Below are positions 21,790-30,759 of a stretch of DNA of 64,000 nucleotides, one piece after another (position 1 is the first letter of the stretch; each line of letters starts with the position of its first letter). The position numbers were made by a program, and so were the translations under genes. This stretch comes from Microbacterium sp. zg-Y818 (GTDB taxonomy: Bacteria; Actinomycetota; Actinomycetes; Actinomycetales; Microbacteriaceae). Location: contig NZ_CP126741.1 in assembly GCF_030246905.1 (NCBI RefSeq), positions 186,001 through 250,000 of the forward strand, read 5' to 3'. Under the pieces are notes generated by a model, which was not told where the DNA came from, made no database searches, and worked only from the letters and a program-made list of their open reading frames with translations.

Positions 21790-22340
21790 GCCGTCGGCTT
21801 GCGCAGGGTTTCAGCTCCACCCACGAGAGCGCGGATGCGGCTCCCGTGCGCGCCGTCGTCGCGCTGGGGGCGAACCTCGGGGACCGTGAGACGACGCTGA
21901 CCGAGGCGCTGCGGAGCCTGGCGCGGCTGCCGCTGACGACCGACGTCGTCGCCGCCTCGCCGATCGAGACGGTCGCCCTCACACCCGAGGGCCCCGACCC
22001 TGACGCGCCCGCCTACCTCAACTCGGTGGCTCTGCTGCACACCCGGCTGGCGCCCAGCGTGCTGCTGGGATACCTCCACGCCATCGAAGCGGCCCACGGC
22101 CGTGAGGAGCGCGAGCCCGGAGCCGCCCGCTGGCAGGACCGCACCCTCGACCTCGACCTCATCGCCTACGGGGACGTGCAGAGCGACGACCCCGCGTTGC
22201 AGCTCCCGCACCCGCGGGCCGCCGAGCGCGACTTCGTGCTGCGGCCCTGGCTGACGGTCGATCCCGACGCAGAGCTCCCCGGGCACGGCCGTGTCGCCGA
22301 CCTGCTGCGCCGCCTCGGCGAGAGGGGGGATGCCTCGTGA
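21786..22340 (+). CDS. folK: HPPK (6-hydroxymethyl-dihydropterin pyrophosphokinase)
   Basis: Activates the pterin for FolP, 184 aa. VVALGANLGDRETTL is the family start, and RWQDRTLDLDLIAYGD is the ATP/Mg signature, followed by LPHPRAAERDFVLRPW. The first 20 residues are a poorly conserved extension. It overlaps the DUF3180 gene by GTGA. Confidence 0.96.
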   Translation: MSRRLAQGFSSTHESADAAPVRAVVALGANLGDRETTLTEALRSLARLPLTTDVVAASPIETVALTPEGPDPDAPAYLNSVALLHTRLAPSVLLGYLHAIEAAHGREEREPGAARWQDRTLDLDLIAYGDVQSDDPALQLPHPRAAERDFVLRPWLTVDPDAELPGHGRVADLLRRLGERGDAS

Positions 22341-22834
22341 AGCGCACCGGGCCCGCCCCGCTCATCGTCGCCGCCGTGCTGGGCCTCGGCACCGGATACA
22401 TCGTCGACCAGACGCTCACCGCCACCGGGCGGCCCACCTTCACCCCCTCCCTCATGCTGCCGGTGCTGCTGGTCGCGCTCGGCGCGGTCCTCGTCGCGCT
22501 GGCCGTGCCGATCTCGCGGGCGACACGCGGCGGGGCGCGGCATACGGCGCGCCCCGTGAACCCCTTCCAGGCCGTGCGCGTCGCCATGCTCGCGAAGTCA
22601 GCGAGCATCACGGGTGCCGCCGTCGCCGGGTTCGCCGGCGGTCTCGGAGCCTTCGTGGCCACGCGGCCCGCCGACCCCTCGCTAGGCTCGGTGGCGACGA
22701 TCCTCGCGGCCGCGGTCGGCGGTGCGATCCTGGTGGCGACCGCCCTCGTCGCCGAGCAGCTGTGCACCATCCGGAAGGACGACGATGACGAACCCCCCGC
22801 CCCCGGGCCCGACAGCACTGCCACCCACCACTGA
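22337..22834 (+). CDS. DUF3180 membrane protein
   Basis: 165-aa protein with four hydrophobic segments (about residues 8-27, 38-58, 85-105, 115-135) and an acidic, proline-rich tail. It matches the DUF3180 family, which in actinobacteria regularly follows folK. The role is unknown. GTG 22337 overlaps the folK stop, and the 3' end overlaps the next gene by 50 nt, so it is firmly part of the operon. Confidence 0.85.
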   Translation: MKRTGPAPLIVAAVLGLGTGYIVDQTLTATGRPTFTPSLMLPVLLVALGAVLVALAVPISRATRGGARHTARPVNPFQAVRVAMLAKSASITGAAVAGFAGGLGAFVATRPADPSLGSVATILAAAVGGAILVATALVAEQLCTIRKDDDDEPPAPGPDSTATHH

Positions 22835-23405
22835 CGCCGCAACCGTGGACCCGACCGGTGAGGCCGCGACCGACTCGGCCCTCGACGCCGGGACGTACGA
22901 CCGCCTCATCGAGCCACGCGGTGAGGGGCGTCTGGCGCTCGAGCACGGCACGTGGCACCAGATCTCCCGCAAGTACCTGCGTGTGCAGCTCGCCATCTAC
23001 GGCATCTTCCTGCTCGTCGTCGTGGTCGCCGTCCTCGTGCTGACGCTGCTGCTCGACCAGATGTGGGCACTCATCCCCGGTGGCATCCTCGGCGTGATCC
23101 TGCTGTGGACGATCGTGATCCTGCCCCGCCAGGTGCGGGCGATCGGCTACCAGCTGCGCGACGACGACCTGGTGTTCCGTCGCGGCATCCTCTGGCAGCG
23201 CATCGTGGCCGTCCCGTATGGACGGATGCAGCTCGTCGACATCACCCACGGACCGCTGGACCGAGGGGTCGGCATCGCCCAGCTGAAGCTCGTCACCGCT
23301 GCGGCCACCACGGGCGTGACGATCCCCGGGCTGTCGCAGCAGGCCGCCGAGGCGCTGCGCGATCACCTGATCGCGGTCGCCGAGAGCCGTCGGACGGGGC
23401 TGTGA
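22785..23405 (+). CDS. PH domain (bPH2/YdbS-like) membrane protein
   Basis: 206-aa protein: a polar, Pro/Ala-rich N-terminus, two transmembrane helices (about residues 65-110) and a bacterial PH domain with YQLRDDDLVFRRGILWQRIVAVPYGRMQ. It resembles YdbS of Bacillus, half of the YdbS/YdbT pair. ATG 22785 has GGAAGGA upstream and overlaps the preceding gene. The stop overlaps the YdbT-like gene by GTGA. Confidence 0.85.
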   Translation: MTNPPPPGPTALPPTTDAATVDPTGEAATDSALDAGTYDRLIEPRGEGRLALEHGTWHQISRKYLRVQLAIYGIFLLVVVVAVLVLTLLLDQMWALIPGGILGVILLWTIVILPRQVRAIGYQLRDDDLVFRRGILWQRIVAVPYGRMQLVDITHGPLDRGVGIAQLKLVTAAATTGVTIPGLSQQAAEALRDHLIAVAESRRTGL

Positions 23406-25318
23406 CCGATCCCGTCGGCATGACCGAGCCGCGCGCCGGCATGACCGAGCAGCGCGCCGGCGCGCCGACGCCCCCGCCGGCGCTCGTGCGCTCGCCGCTC
23501 AGCGACGGCGAATGGCACCACCTGCACCCGCTGACGCCGCTGCTGCGCGGCGGACTGGCGCTCATCGTGATCGTGGGCGTGGTCGTCGCGAACCTGCGCG
23601 ACCGCCTCATCGCCATCTTCGTCCCGGGTCTTTCCGGCGGCCAGATCGACGCCGAGGAGTGGGAGGAGATCGAAGGCGGCGGCGACCCCATCGACTGGGT
23701 GCTCGCCAACAACCTCGTCGTCGTGGCGCTGCTGGTCGTGCTCGGCCTCGTCCTGCTGCTGATCGCCGGGTTCTACCTGTCGTGGCGCTTCCACACCTTG
23801 CGCATCACCGGCGACGACGTCGAGGTGCGCACCGGCATCCTGTTCCGCACCCAGCGCCGCGCCCCCCTCGACCGCGTGCAGGGCGTGAACCTGACGCGGC
23901 CGATGATCGCCCGGCTGCTGGGCATGGCCAAGCTCGAGGTCGTGGGCGCGGGCACCGACTCCAACGTGAAGCTCGAGTACCTCTCCACAGCGAACGCCGA
24001 AGCCGTGCGTGCCGACATCCTGCGTCTCGCCTCAGGCCGCAGACTGGGGACCTCGGCCGCGGCCGCAGCCGGCGCAGGGTCGCTCGCGCAGACGGTGAAC
24101 CGGGGACTGACCGGCCTCATCGAGGGTGACGACCAGGCCACCGAAGCGCCCGAGTCGGTCGTGCACATCCCGGTGGGGCGGCTGGTGGCGTCCCAGCTCA
24201 TCAGCCCCGGCACGGTGATGCTGCTTCTCGGCGTCGTCGCGATCATCGTGGGCGCTGTGGTCGGCACGCCGTGGGTGCTGCTGAGCGTCGTGCCCGCGGT
24301 CATCGGTTTCGGCGCGTACTGGGTGCGCGAGATCGTGCGGTCCCTGCGCTACTCCATCGCGCCCACCCCCGACGGGGTGCGCATCACGTTCGGTCTGCTC
24401 ACGACGGTCACCGAGATCGTGCCACCGGGACGCGTGCACGCCCTCGAGGTGAGCCAGTCGGTGCTGTGGCGTCGGTTCGGGTGGTGGAAGATCAAGATCA
24501 ACCGGCTCACCGGACGGAGCGTCTATGACGGCTCCACAGACCAGTTCACCACCGTGCTGCCGGTCGGCACTCTCGCCGACGTCGAGCGCGTGCTGCAGCT
24601 GCTGCTGCCGGATGTCGGCGGCGACGACGTGGCCCTGCTGCTGCGGCAGGGCGTCGAGGGGCCGATCGAGGGCGATGCGTTCACTACCACGCCGCGGCGC
24701 GCGCGGATTCTCCGCCCGCTGTCGTGGAAGCGCAACGGATTCCTCGTGTCGGGCGACCAGCTGCTGCTGCGCCGGGGCGTCGTGTGGCGCAAGCTCGCGA
24801 TCCTCCCGCTGGCCCGGCTGCAGAGCATCGGGCTGTACCAGGGGCCGATCGACCGCGCACTGCGGGTCGCCGCCGTGCGCGGCCACGTCGTCACCGGACC
24901 GGTGTACGCCAACGTGTCGGCCATCGACCGCGACGACGCCGTGAGCCTGCTCGAAGCGGTCGAAGCCGCCGCCGTGCGCGCGGCCGCCGCCGACCGGTCG
25001 CACCGGTGGGCCGGTGAGGCCGCGGCCGCGGCGAACGCGGACGGCGTACCCGCACTCGAGACCGAGCGTGAATCAGCGCCCGCCACGACATCCCAGCCCG
25101 CCCTCGAATGGACCGCGGCGGGTGCGCCCGAGGCGGCACCCGAACCCGCGCCCGCGCCGGCGCCCGAATCCGCCGTCGGTGAGCCGGCCCCCGAGCCGCC
25201 GGCGCCGCTGCATCCGGCTGCGTTTGTGGAGCCCGAGCACCCAGTGGCCGTGCCGCCGCCCGCCGAGCGGCGGGACTCGCGCCCGCCCGACGCCCACAAG
25301 CCCGAGGACCCGCGGTGA
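23402..25318 (+). CDS. Multi-PH-domain (YdbT-like) membrane protein
   Basis: 638 aa with three bPH2 modules, each started by a W/Y-x-R-F-type strand and RGI/GVLxR...LPLxRLQ motifs (FHTLRITGDDVEVRTGILFR, SIAPTPDGVRITFGLL, FLVSGDQLLLRRGVVWR). Two pairs of transmembrane helices separate them. The last 90 residues are a disordered Ala/Pro/Glu tail. It pairs with the preceding single-PH protein; Bacillus YdbST has been linked to resistance to amylolysin-type lantibiotics, but no function is established here. Confidence 0.85.
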   Translation: MTDPVGMTEPRAGMTEQRAGAPTPPPALVRSPLSDGEWHHLHPLTPLLRGGLALIVIVGVVVANLRDRLIAIFVPGLSGGQIDAEEWEEIEGGGDPIDWVLANNLVVVALLVVLGLVLLLIAGFYLSWRFHTLRITGDDVEVRTGILFRTQRRAPLDRVQGVNLTRPMIARLLGMAKLEVVGAGTDSNVKLEYLSTANAEAVRADILRLASGRRLGTSAAAAAGAGSLAQTVNRGLTGLIEGDDQATEAPESVVHIPVGRLVASQLISPGTVMLLLGVVAIIVGAVVGTPWVLLSVVPAVIGFGAYWVREIVRSLRYSIAPTPDGVRITFGLLTTVTEIVPPGRVHALEVSQSVLWRRFGWWKIKINRLTGRSVYDGSTDQFTTVLPVGTLADVERVLQLLLPDVGGDDVALLLRQGVEGPIEGDAFTTTPRRARILRPLSWKRNGFLVSGDQLLLRRGVVWRKLAILPLARLQSIGLYQGPIDRALRVAAVRGHVVTGPVYANVSAIDRDDAVSLLEAVEAAAVRAAAADRSHRWAGEAAAAANADGVPALETERESAPATTSQPALEWTAAGAPEAAPEPAPAPAPESAVGEPAPEPPAPLHPAAFVEPEHPVAVPPPAERRDSRPPDAHKPEDPR

Positions 25319-26025
25319 ACCGCAGCGCGCGCCTCGGAGTCGGCGTGATCGGTGCGGGACGCGTGGGTCCCGTGCTGGCCGCGGCGCTCGCCGGCGCCGG
25401 ACACGCGCTCGTCGGGATCACATCGGGGTCCGATCCCGACCGCGTCGAGGCGATCCTGCCGGGCGTCCCCACGCTCGACGCCGTCGAGGTCGCGCGCCGC
25501 AGTGAGCTGGTGATCATCGCCGTCCCGTCCGGCGAACTGCCGGGTCTCGTCAGCGGTCTCGCGGACGTCGGGGCGTGGCAGCCGGGCCAGCTCGTGCTGC
25601 ACACCGATCCCGCTCACGGATACGACGTGCTCGCGCCGGCGATGCTCCAAGGCGCGATTCCCCTCGCCCTGCATCCCGCCATCACCTTCACCGGCACGAC
25701 CACCGACGTCCGCCAGCTGATCGGCTCCCACGCGGCGGTGTCGGCCCCGGCGCCCGTGCTGCCGATCGCGCAGGCCCTGGCCGTCGAACTCGGCTGCGAA
25801 CCGGTCGTCGTGGGCGAGGCCGACCGCGCCGCCTATGCCGAGGCCATCGCGACGGCGACGGACTTCTCGCGGTCGATCGTCGCGCAGGCCGCGGCGCTGC
25901 TGGCGCAGGCGGGGGTGCCCGAACCGGGTTCGTATCTCGCCACGCTCGTGCATTCGACCATCGACCAGGCGCTCACCGCCGCCGGAACGGCTGCCGACGA
26001 TGAGGCGGTTCCGCCGCTGGAGTGA
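25315..26025 (+). CDS. Rossmann-fold DUF2520 protein
   Basis: 236-aa oxidoreductase-like protein. The N-terminal NAD(P)-binding motif is GVIGAGRVGPVLAAALAGAGH, followed by VIIAVPSGELPGL; the C-terminal half is a DUF2520 helical domain with LHPAITFTGT and PEPGSYLATLVHSTI. The family commonly lies next to pantothenate genes, but panC is not here. It overlaps the PH-domain gene by GTGA and precedes lysS by 147 nt. Confidence 0.85.
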   Translation: MNRSARLGVGVIGAGRVGPVLAAALAGAGHALVGITSGSDPDRVEAILPGVPTLDAVEVARRSELVIIAVPSGELPGLVSGLADVGAWQPGQLVLHTDPAHGYDVLAPAMLQGAIPLALHPAITFTGTTTDVRQLIGSHAAVSAPAPVLPIAQALAVELGCEPVVVGEADRAAYAEAIATATDFSRSIVAQAAALLAQAGVPEPGSYLATLVHSTIDQALTAAGTAADDEAVPPLE

Positions 26026-26172
26026 GGCCCGGTCTCCGTCCGAGGCATCCGCGCCCGTCATGGGCGAGGCCGTCCAGGCGCGGCTGGCGGCTCACTGACG
26101 GTGCCGTCGCAGCCCGGCAGGTCCACGTGGGCCCGCCGGTAGACTGTAAGGCGACTTTCCAAGGAGCCCCCT

Positions 26173-27699
26173 GTGACTGAACAGCCGTCGTCGACGCCCC
26201 CCGAAAACGCCCTCGAAGAGGACGTGTTCGAGCAGAAGGCCGTGCGGCTTGCCAAGCGCGAGCGGCTGATCGCCGAGCGAGCGGATGCCGCCGGCGGCGC
26301 CTACCCGGTGTCGGTGCCGGTCACCGACACGATCCCGGCGCTGCGCGAGCGGTTCGCCGACCTCGCCCCCGGTGACGAGACGGGTGTCGTGGCGGGAGTC
26401 GCGGGCCGTGTGGTCTTCAGCCGCAACACCGGCAAGCTGTGTTTCGCCTCGCTGCAGGCCGGCGACGGCAGCCGCATCCAGGCGATGGTGTCGCTCGCCG
26501 AGGTGGGCGAGGAGTCGCTGCAGGCGTGGAAGGACCTCGTCGACTTGGGTGACCACGTCTTCGTCAGCGGTCAGGTCATCTCCAGCCGCCGCGGCGAGCT
26601 GTCGATCATGGTGCGCGAGTGGGCGATCGCCGCCAAGGCGCTGCTGCCGCTGCCCAACCTCTACACCGAGCTGAGCGAAGAGAGTCGGGTGCGCTCGCGC
26701 TACCTCGACCTCATCACGCGCCAGCAGGCCCGCGACACGGTGCTGGCGCGCGCCAAGGTGAACGCCAGCCTGCGGGACACGTTCGGCCGCCACGGGTTCG
26801 TCGAGGTGGAGACGCCGATGCTGCAGGTGCAGCACGGCGGCGCCGCCGCGCGCCCGTTCGTGACGCACTCCAACGCGTTCGACACCGAGCTGTACCTGCG
26901 CATCGCGCCGGAGCTGTTCCTCAAGCGCGCCGTCGTCGGCGGCATCGACCGCGTCTTCGAGATCAACCGCAACTTCCGCAACGAAGGCGCGGACTCCACG
27001 CACAGCCCCGAGTTCGCCATGCTCGAGGCGTACCAGGCCTACAGCGACTACAACGGCATCGCCGACCTCACCCAGGAGCTCGTGCAGAACGCAGCGATCG
27101 CGGTCGCCGGCTCCACCACGGTCACCTGGGCTGACGGCACCGAGTACGACCTGGGCGGCCAGTGGGACCGCATCTCGATGTACGAGTCGCTGTCGGCGGC
27201 ATCCGGACGCACGATCACGCCGCAGACGTCCGTGGAGGAGCTCAGCGCGTTCGCGGCGGAGGTCGGCGTCGAGGTGCCGCCGAAGATCGCCACGCACGGC
27301 AAGTTCGTAGAAGAGCTGTGGGAGCACTTCGTCAAGGGAGACCTGACCCGCCCCACCTTCGTCATGGACTTCCCCGTCGACACCAGCCCTCTCGTACGCG
27401 AGCACCGGTCGATCCCCGGTGTCGTGGAGAAGTGGGACCTGTACATCCGAGGCTTCGAGCTGGCCACGGGATACTCCGAGCTCGTCGACCCCGTCATCCA
27501 GCGCGAGCGCTTCGTCGAGCAGGCCAAACTCGCCGCACAGGGCGACGACGAGGCCATGCGGGTCGACGAGGAGTTCCTCCGCGCCCTCGAGCACGCCATG
27601 CCTCCCACGGGCGGCATGGGCATGGGCATCGACCGGCTCATGATGGCGATCACGGGTCTGGGCATCCGCGAGACCATCCTCTTCCCGCTGGTCAAGTAG
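26173..27699 (+). CDS. lysS: Lysyl-tRNA synthetase, class II
   Basis: 508-aa class II aminoacyl-tRNA synthetase. An N-terminal OB-fold anticodon domain (about residues 60-170) is followed by motif 1 around FVEVETPML, motif 2 GIDRVFEINRNFRNEG and motif 3 GGMGMGIDRLMM. It has its own promoter (TAGACT near 26141) with a leader carrying AAGGAGC before GTG 26173, unlike most starts in this window. Confidence 0.97.
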   Translation: MTEQPSSTPPENALEEDVFEQKAVRLAKRERLIAERADAAGGAYPVSVPVTDTIPALRERFADLAPGDETGVVAGVAGRVVFSRNTGKLCFASLQAGDGSRIQAMVSLAEVGEESLQAWKDLVDLGDHVFVSGQVISSRRGELSIMVREWAIAAKALLPLPNLYTELSEESRVRSRYLDLITRQQARDTVLARAKVNASLRDTFGRHGFVEVETPMLQVQHGGAAARPFVTHSNAFDTELYLRIAPELFLKRAVVGGIDRVFEINRNFRNEGADSTHSPEFAMLEAYQAYSDYNGIADLTQELVQNAAIAVAGSTTVTWADGTEYDLGGQWDRISMYESLSAASGRTITPQTSVEELSAFAAEVGVEVPPKIATHGKFVEELWEHFVKGDLTRPTFVMDFPVDTSPLVREHRSIPGVVEKWDLYIRGFELATGYSELVDPVIQRERFVEQAKLAAQGDDEAMRVDEEFLRALEHAMPPTGGMGMGIDRLMMAITGLGIRETILFPLVK

Positions 27700-27735
27700 C
27701 CGCAGCGGAGCATCGCGCGGGCGGGCCACACCCGG

Positions 27736-28848
27736 TCACCCCGCGCGGAACGCCCAGTCGGGCAGATGCCCGGCGGCCACGAACGCGAGCACGATCTGCG
27801 TCAGACCATGGTCGGGATCGAGCTCGGCGGCCATGCGCGCATACAGATCGGCGTGTGTCGAGCGGCCGAGGGCCCACGACAGCCACGCGCAGGTGGCGAG
27901 CGTGCCCGGGCGCGCGGCGGGCGGTGCGAGGGCAGCCAGACGGCGGGTGAGCTCGAGCGCCCGGGTGAGCCGGGCGGGGTCGGGTTGGGGGCCGTCGCCC
28001 CACATGGTCATCGCGAGGTCGGACGGGTAGTCCGCGCCCTCTTCCCACCGCCGCTGCGCGTCCAGCGCCCGGATGCCGCGGCGCGCGTCGGCCGCCCACT
28101 GCACGATCGCCACGTCCCGCAGCGCCGGGCGGGACAGGCACCACACCAGAAGCGCCGCCTCGAACGGTGCCAGCGCCGCGGGGTCGGTGTCGAGGGACTG
28201 CTCGAAGCACGCCACCACGTCGTCGAGCCGGCCCACCGCCGCCAGCGCCTCGGGGTGGATTCGGGGACGTCCGCGCCGAGGCGGACCTTCGCCCTCGGCC
28301 CCACCCAGGTCCCGGGCCGCGGTCCGCACCGCACGCAATGCCGACGCGACCGCTTCTGCCTGCTTCTGATGCACGGGCGGCAGGACGGCACCGGTCGTCT
28401 GGTCACCTGGAGCGGTCGTGACCGGTACCGGCAGCGCCAGCGCCTCGAGCGGTCGCCCTCCGCGAGGACAGTCGGCGTCGAGGGTGGAGCCCCAGCCGTC
28501 ACTGCCGATGCTCAGGGCATCGGTGATGCGCAACCCGCAGGCGTCGGCGGCGCGACCGATGCTCGCCAGCAGCGCCGAACCCGGCAACCCGGACATGCAC
28601 GACTCATCGGAGAACACCGCCGCGGCCAGCGCGTCCGCCCGCGGCACGCGGCACACCATGCCGAGGCACGTGGCCGCGAAGGCGTCGAGATCGGTTCCGT
28701 CGCGCGGCAGGTCGAGCCGCAGCGCCCCGATGCTGCGCGAGCCCCGGAACGGGACGAGCACGAGGCTGTGCACCGGAGTGAACCCGAGCATCGCCGGAAG
28801 CAGGGAGAGGAAGTGCGCGGCATCCGCCGCCTTCACGATCGTGGTCAT
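27736..28848 (-). CDS. DUF4192 protein
   Basis: 370-aa protein of the DUF4192 family, common in actinobacteria and uncharacterised. The start MTTIVKAADAAHFLSLLPAMLGFTP and the GSRSIGALRLDLP segment are typical. The middle holds an Arg/Pro-rich linker and the C-terminal half is alpha-helical with an FEAALLVWCLSRPAL segment. It is divergent from the small membrane protein gene at 28981. A weak CACGCT box 6 nt upstream of ATG 28848 may act as a -10. Confidence 0.85.
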   Translation of the reverse strand: MTTIVKAADAAHFLSLLPAMLGFTPVHSLVLVPFRGSRSIGALRLDLPRDGTDLDAFAATCLGMVCRVPRADALAAAVFSDESCMSGLPGSALLASIGRAADACGLRITDALSIGSDGWGSTLDADCPRGGRPLEALALPVPVTTAPGDQTTGAVLPPVHQKQAEAVASALRAVRTAARDLGGAEGEGPPRRGRPRIHPEALAAVGRLDDVVACFEQSLDTDPAALAPFEAALLVWCLSRPALRDVAIVQWAADARRGIRALDAQRRWEEGADYPSDLAMTMWGDGPQPDPARLTRALELTRRLAALAPPAARPGTLATCAWLSWALGRSTHADLYARMAAELDPDHGLTQIVLAFVAAGHLPDWAFRAG

Positions 28849-28980
28849 GCCGCCAGCGTGGCCGCCGTCGCACCGGGACGTAGCCCCGAAACCGGGGCTC
28901 GGGGGAGAGCCGGACGGATTCCGCGCCTGTTACGTCGTCGGCGGGGCCGGCGCCCAGGGCGGGCCACGTACGATGGAGGC

Positions 28981-29184
28981 ATGGACACTGTGTGGACCGC
29001 CGTCGTGTGGGCATTGCTTCCCACCCTCGTGGTCTCGGGCCTCTTCTGGTTCGTGCTGCGCGGCATCCTGCGCATGGACCGCACCGAGCGCCGGGTCTAC
29101 GCCCGCATCGAGGCCGAGGAGCGCGCCAAGCGCGGCCTGCCCCCGGTCGGCGGCGACGCCGGAGCCGTCCGCAACGCCGGATGA
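28981..29184 (+). CDS. Small single-pass membrane protein
   Basis: 67 aa: one transmembrane helix (about residues 5-28) followed by a basic, charged tail (RMDRTERRVYARIEAEERAKR). ATG 28981 follows TACGAT (28969-28974) by 6 nt, so it is probably leaderless; the long open frame upstream is a shadow of the opposite-strand gene. It lies directly before the cls transcription unit and might cooperate in the membrane (inference). Confidence 0.75.
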   Translation: MDTVWTAVVWALLPTLVVSGLFWFVLRGILRMDRTERRVYARIEAEERAKRGLPPVGGDAGAVRNAG

Positions 29185-29209
29185 CCGCCGCCCCCGATAC
29201 GCTGACCGA

Positions 29210-29233
29210 GTGAGCAGCGAGGGGGGAAAGTGA
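29210..29233 (+). CDS. Possible 7-codon leaderless upstream ORF of cls
   Basis: GTG 29210 lies 6 nt after a TACGCT box (29198-29203), the same spacing as in many leaderless genes here. It encodes VSSEGGK and its TGA (29231-29233) overlaps the cls GTG (29230-29232). The G-rich codons GAGGGGGGA also serve as the ribosome-binding site for cls, so the mini-ORF could couple or regulate cls translation. Confidence 0.5.
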   Translation: MSSEGGK

Positions 29234-30696
29234 TCAGCATCACTTTCGACTGGACCTGGTGGGTCATCCTCGTCTTCTTCGTGGACCTCATCGTGCGCAT
29301 CACGGCGATCATCGTCATCCCCCGCAACCGCCGTCCCACCGCGGCGATGGCATGGCTGCTGGCCATCTACTTCATGCCCTTCGTGGGCGTCTTCCTGTTC
29401 CTGTTGATCGGCAATCCGCGGCTGCCCCGCAAGCGCCGCCTCAAGCAGGACCAGATCAACGAGTACATCCACGAGACGAGTGAGCACCTCGACTTCGGCA
29501 CGCTGCGTCCGCACGCTCCCGAGTGGTTCAACGCGACGGTCACGCTCAACCGCACTTTGGGTGCCCTCCCCCTCGCCGGCGACAACGCCGCGCACCTCAT
29601 CGCCGATTACGACACGTCGCTGCGGGAACAGGCCAAGGCGATCCGCACGGCGAAGCGCTACGTGCATGTCGAGTTCTACATCCTCCAGAGCGACCCCACG
29701 ACCGACGACTTCTTCCGGGCCCTCGAAGAGGCCTGCGCGCGCGGTGTCGTGGTGCGGGTGCTCATGGACCACTGGGCCAACCGCGGAAAGCCCTTCTACA
29801 AGCAGACGCTGCGCCGGCTCGACGCCATGGGTGCGCAGTGGCACCTGATGCTGCCGGTGCAGCCGTTCAAGGGCAAGTACCAGCGCCCCGACCTGCGCAA
29901 CCACCGCAAGCTGCTCGTGATCGACGGGGTGATGGCGTTCATCGGGTCCCAGAACATCACCGATTCCACCTACAACCTGCGCCGCAACATCCGCCGCGGG
30001 CTGCACTGGGTCGACCTCATGGTGCGTGTGGAAGGGCCGGTCGTGGCATCCGTCAACGCCGTGTTCCTCTCGGATTGGTACAGCGAGACGGACGAGACGC
30101 TCACCGAGGAGATCGACCTGTTCGAAGTCACGACCGGGCCAGGGGACCTGGACTGCCAGATCGTGCCGTCGGGGCCGGGGTTCGAGTTCCAGAACAACCT
30201 CAAGCTGTTCCTGAGTCTGATGTACGCCGCACAGCGCAAGCTCATCATCGTCAGCCCGTACTTCGTGCCGGATGAGTCGATGCTGCTGGCGATCTCGACC
30301 GCGTGCCAGCGCGGCGTCGACGTGCAGATGTTCGTTTCGGAGGAGGGCGATCAGGCGATCGTCTATCACGCCCAGCGCAGCTACTACGAGGCGCTGCTGC
30401 GCGCAGGCGTGCGCATCTGGATGTACCGCAAGCCCTACATCCTGCACTCGAAGTCGATGACCGTCGACGACGAGGTCGCCGTGATCGGCTCGAGCAACAT
30501 GGACATGCGCTCGTTCGGTCTGAACCTCGAGGTGTCGATGCTGGTGCGAGGGGAGGAGTTCGTCACCGAGATGCGCGACGTCGAGCAGATGTACCGCGGG
30601 CTGAGCCGGGAGCTGACCCTGGAGGAGTGGGAGCAGCAGCCGTTGCGCTCGACCGTGCTCGACAATCTGGCGAGGCTCACCTCCGCACTGCAGTGA
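29230..30696 (+). CDS. cls: Cardiolipin synthase
   Basis: 488-aa phospholipase-D-superfamily enzyme that condenses phosphatidylglycerol units. Two N-terminal transmembrane helices, including a PLDc_N segment (MAWLLAIYFMPFVGVFLF), precede two HKD motifs: HRKLLVIDGVMAFIGSQN and HSKSMTVDDEVAVIGSSN. The GTG at 29230 overlaps the stop of a 7-codon upstream ORF and is preceded by GAGGGGGGA. Confidence 0.95.
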   Translation: MISITFDWTWWVILVFFVDLIVRITAIIVIPRNRRPTAAMAWLLAIYFMPFVGVFLFLLIGNPRLPRKRRLKQDQINEYIHETSEHLDFGTLRPHAPEWFNATVTLNRTLGALPLAGDNAAHLIADYDTSLREQAKAIRTAKRYVHVEFYILQSDPTTDDFFRALEEACARGVVVRVLMDHWANRGKPFYKQTLRRLDAMGAQWHLMLPVQPFKGKYQRPDLRNHRKLLVIDGVMAFIGSQNITDSTYNLRRNIRRGLHWVDLMVRVEGPVVASVNAVFLSDWYSETDETLTEEIDLFEVTTGPGDLDCQIVPSGPGFEFQNNLKLFLSLMYAAQRKLIIVSPYFVPDESMLLAISTACQRGVDVQMFVSEEGDQAIVYHAQRSYYEALLRAGVRIWMYRKPYILHSKSMTVDDEVAVIGSSNMDMRSFGLNLEVSMLVRGEEFVTEMRDVEQMYRGLSRELTLEEWEQQPLRSTVLDNLARLTSALQ

Positions 30697-30759
30697 GTGT
30701 TACCGGGCTGTGACCGCACTCGTCGTCAGCGCTCAGACAGACACGCCAGGATGGATGCC

